Positions 4,440 to 6,987 of a stretch of 6,987 nt of DNA are shown one piece after another; position 1 is the stretch's first letter, and each line of letters begins with the position of its first letter. A program made the translations under genes and the position numbers. The notes under the pieces were generated by a model. That model saw nothing but the letters and a program-made list of their open reading frames with translations, searched no databases and had not been told where the DNA came from. The DNA lies in contig CAMAJQ010000036.1 in the NCBI GenBank assembly GCA_945835865.1, positions 1-6,987 on the forward strand, read 5' to 3'. This DNA is from an uncultured Clostridia bacterium. GTDB taxonomy: Bacteria > Bacillota > Clostridia > Christensenellales > Borkfalkiaceae.

Positions 4440-6987
4440 GATCAGTCTGTTGTCGAGCGTAATATACCAGGTATCGCCGGCGGGAACGGTCACGAAATAG
4501 GTGCCGTCGTCGTATTTCTCCACCTTCGGCGAAGCAATTCTTTTATCGACTTTTATCGAGTAAATACGGTTGCCGTAGCGGTATTCCGAAACGCCCGCAA
4601 ACTGCATCTCCGCAGGGAGGTTGGATTTGATCTCAAGCCCTTTGACCGTCGCGTTGAGCCCGACGACGGAAGAGACGAAGGTATAGGGAACAAGTCCGCT
4701 TTCGGGGAACTCGCCCAGCACGCCCGCGACGTATTCTCCGTACACCGTTCTCGGGTTGCGGCGGAGAGAATCGATATGGAACTCGTCCATGATCACGCTG
4801 AACCTCCCGAACGCATTATCCGCGGAAAGCGTCGTTCTTCCGAGCAGATCGTAATAGGAAATATAGAAGATCGTTCCGCCGTTCTGCATCTGGTTGCCGT
4901 AAGCGCCGAGTCCCGCTGCGGGAGACATCACTTCGGCGTTATACCACCAATACCACTGTCCGTTCTTGTCCGTAACGTGCGACACGTCTACGGTATTGCC
5001 GCGAGCGGAGAATTTGAAGGCGCCGTAAATATCTTCGCCCGTGGACGTATCGCCTTCGATGATTCTGTCGCCGTCCACCCACGCGTAGATGGCTTCCGCC
5101 TTCACCTCGTCGGCAAGCCCTGCGGCGACCGCCATGAAGTTGACGTAAGTCACGCCGAAATCAAGGGTGACGTTTTCCGCGTTGATCGAAGTGATATAGC
5201 GTTTTTTCGTTCTGTCCCAGAAAGTTTCGTTGAACTTGACCTTGATGGTCTCGGCGAGCTGACGATAATACGAACTGTCCTGTTTGTAATATTCGAGAAT
5301 GTCGGCGTACGCTTTGACCGCCTGATAGAAGAAAACGTTTTCGTACGAAGAAATGTAACCGAAAGCGGTCATGGCGTCCCAATAGTTGGACGCGACGCTC
5401 TTCCCCGCCCCCGCGAGACCCTGGTTCTGCGGATCTTTGATGACGAGGACGCCCTTTTCGCCGTCGAGCGTTTTCAGCATGTAATTCATGGCTTTTTCGA
5501 GACGGCTCCTCATCGTCTGTCCCGAAGTGTTCTGCATATCCATGAACTCGATCACGTTTCCGTTCTCGTCGTATTCGCCCACGTTGTTGCCCTGAAGGAG
5601 ATAGTTGCGGGCGGCGATGATGAAGATGGAGTTATAGGTATAATGCCTGCCCATGTCGAGATGGTTCGCCCCGTTGGCGGTCGCCCAGACGTATCCGTCG
5701 TCTTTCGACCAACCGTCGCTTCCCGTTCTCGTCGATTTCAGGAAACCGTAGCACAGTTCCCGCGCGCTGTCGTAGGTCGTCCAGTTATATTTCAGACCGC
5801 ACCATTCCAGCCACTCGGTGGAACCGATGATCGCGTGTCCCGTGCGGAAGGGAGTGAAATTGGTGGAAGAACTCAACGGATTGCCCGTCAGGTTCGGCTC
5901 CGTCTTTGCCGATCCGTAAATGGTCCACATATTGTTGAGGTCGGCGTCGAACGTATTCCCCATCGAAGTGTACAAAAGCGTTCTTCTCGTACCGTAAACC
6001 CTCATTTCGCCCACGAAAAGAGTTTTTTCTTTCGCGATGTCTTCCGTCTGCATGGAGGTCAGTTTGGAAACGAAACGGATGCCGTTCGCCACGATTCCGT
6101 CCAGCGGGAGGACGAGCGTCGCGCCCTTGGGGTTGGGGAAACGCATGATGGGAGTGAATATACCCTGAGCGTAATCGTACAGGTAGTAGTATTTCGGAAG
6201 AGACTGCCAGGTCTTTCCTCCGTCCGTCGTGTATTCCACCGCCACGTTGGAGGGGAACACGTCCGCCTGCGCGGGGATCTGGATCTCGACGTCCGAAAGA
6301 GTGTAGATGTCGTTGAAGAGATATCCGACGTACTGTTCGTCGTAGGCGTCTTCCGCCTCCGCGCTTCTGAAATAGGAAACGAGGCTGTTATCCGCGACGT
6401 TCTCCGCCGTATAGTCCTCTCCGTATGGTTCGGACGAAACGGGTTTCAGGTCGGTAATGAGATTTGCGTAAGGCGCGTCTTCTCCCGTCACGACGATTTT
6501 CTTTCCTTCCGACCAGCCGACGACCTCGTTCGTCTGCATGCAGTACGCGGCGGCGGAAATCTCGTACGTTCCCGCTTTTTTATAACGGTGGGAGTTGACT
6601 ACGGTGGATTTCATCTTTTCCATCTGCACGCCGGGACCGTTATAACTCCACGTTCCGTCTCCCCAGTCCACGACGAAATACGTCGCCCCCGCGACGACGG
6701 CTCCGCCTTCGGTTTTCCAGGTCTTCGTCGCCTTGATTTTGGAAGAGACCTCTATCGTTTCGCCCGTCTGAAACGAATCCTTCGTCGGGATGGTCACGGT
6801 AATTTCACTGTCATCCGTCTTTCTGTCGAGTTGCGAAAGGACGTAATCGATCTCTTTCAGATCGTATTTCTTCGTTTCGATCATAACATCTCCGCTCTGC
6901 GTCCCGCTTTCGGACGCGGTCTCCGACGGGGATTCCTTGCTTCCGCCGCACCCCGCGATCATGCCGCAAACCATCTCCGCGGCAAGC
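4431..6987 (-). CDS. Lipoprotein with PKD-like, discoidin-like and six-hairpin glycosidase-like domains, 5' end probably missing
   Basis: The frame stays open to the right edge. The first ATG in view (6974) would give 847 residues, but it lacks a spaced Shine-Dalgarno and has only eight residues, none positive, before the lipobox IAGC, so the true start probably lies beyond 6987. Numbering from that ATG: Cys9 is the likely lipidated residue, followed by a Ser/Thr/Glu/Gly linker (11-30). Residues about 55-163 are PKD-like (VVDWGDGTWS at 101-110, HRYKKAGTYEISAAAY at 129-144). Residues about 168-328 are discoidin-like (VAVEYTTDGGKTWQSLP, then FVGEMRVYG). Residues about 335-735 look like an alpha/alpha-barrel glycosidase, with WATANGANHLDMGRHYTYN (430-448), SNYWDAMTAFGY (529-540), GQWYWWYNAEV (672-682) and NQMQNGGTIFYISYYDL (694-710). 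The C-terminal beta region (763-847; GLEIKSNLP, then YRYGNRIYSIKV) recalls the end domain of GH65/GH94 proteins. A surface hydrolase or binding protein is likely; I cannot name the family or its catalytic acid. Confidence 0.88.
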   Translation of the reverse strand, partial: LAAEMVCGMIAGCGGSKESPSETASESGTQSGDVMIETKKYDLKEIDYVLSQLDRKTDDSEITVTIPTKDSFQTGETIEVSSKIKATKTWKTEGGAVVAGATYFVVDWGDGTWSYNGPGVQMEKMKSTVVNSHRYKKAGTYEISAAAYCMQTNEVVGWSEGKKIVVTGEDAPYANLITDLKPVSSEPYGEDYTAENVADNSLVSYFRSAEAEDAYDEQYVGYLFNDIYTLSDVEIQIPAQADVFPSNVAVEYTTDGGKTWQSLPKYYYLYDYAQGIFTPIMRFPNPKGATLVLPLDGIVANGIRFVSKLTSMQTEDIAKEKTLFVGEMRVYGTRRTLLYTSMGNTFDADLNNMWTIYGSAKTEPNLTGNPLSSSTNFTPFRTGHAIIGSTEWLEWCGLKYNWTTYDSARELCYGFLKSTRTGSDGWSKDDGYVWATANGANHLDMGRHYTYNSIFIIAARNYLLQGNNVGEYDENGNVIEFMDMQNTSGQTMRSRLEKAMNYMLKTLDGEKGVLVIKDPQNQGLAGAGKSVASNYWDAMTAFGYISSYENVFFYQAVKAYADILEYYKQDSSYYRQLAETIKVKFNETFWDRTKKRYITSINAENVTLDFGVTYVNFMAVAAGLADEVKAEAIYAWVDGDRIIEGDTSTGEDIYGAFKFSARGNTVDVSHVTDKNGQWYWWYNAEVMSPAAGLGAYGNQMQNGGTIFYISYYDLLGRTTLSADNAFGRFSVIMDEFHIDSLRRNPRTVYGEYVAGVLGEFPESGLVPYTFVSSVVGLNATVKGLEIKSNLPAEMQFAGVSEYRYGNRIYSIKVDKRIASPKVEKYDDGTYFVTVPAGDTWYITLDNRLIKG

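Noticed and set aside
1..6987. CRISPR array, tRNA, insertion sequence or long direct repeats
   Set aside because: No repeated spacer pattern, tRNA-like fold, transposase frame or terminal inverted repeats were seen; the window is almost entirely filled by the four coding frames.

Overview
The window is a compact block of four genes, all read from the minus strand (from high to low coordinates), with no RNA gene, mobile element, CRISPR array or long non-coding stretch. In transcription order they are: (A) a secreted lipoprotein with a PKD-like domain, a discoidin-like domain and an alpha/alpha-barrel glycosidase-like domain (4431-6987, start probably outside the window); (B) a cytoplasmic GH65-family glycoside phosphorylase (2082-4424); (C) a secreted protein with a concanavalin/LamG-like (DUF1080-type) domain and an unusual GGGC, hydrophobic, Arg-rich C-terminal tail (1028-2059); and (D) the first 326 residues of a secreted F5/8-type C (discoidin) plus chitobiase-C-like protein that runs off the left edge (1-979).

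Spacing is tight: 6 bases between A and B, 22 between B and C, and 48 between C and D. No minus-strand terminator or promoter is apparent between them, so they read as one operon whose promoter lies beyond position 6987. Ribosome-binding sites are visible before B, C and D. The one before B overlaps the stop codon of A, which suggests translational coupling.

The host is probably an uncultured Bacillota (Clostridia-type, gut-like) bacterium. The inference rests on purine-rich Shine-Dalgarno sites, a Gram-positive-style lipoprotein with a Ser/Thr/Gly/Glu-rich linker, discoidin and chitobiase-C modules on exported proteins, moderately GC-rich codon use, and the absence of SusC/SusD-like genes. 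This is an inference from style, not a taxonomic assignment.

Together the genes look like part of a glycan-use locus. The exported proteins A, C and D would bind and possibly cut a glycan at the cell surface. The cytoplasmic phosphorylase B would split an imported alpha-linked di- or oligosaccharide into a sugar 1-phosphate plus the remaining sugar. The substrate cannot be read from the sequence, and no transporter or regulator is in view. The least explained items are the glycosidase-like domain of A, which I cannot place in a named family, and the C-terminal sorting-like tail of C.
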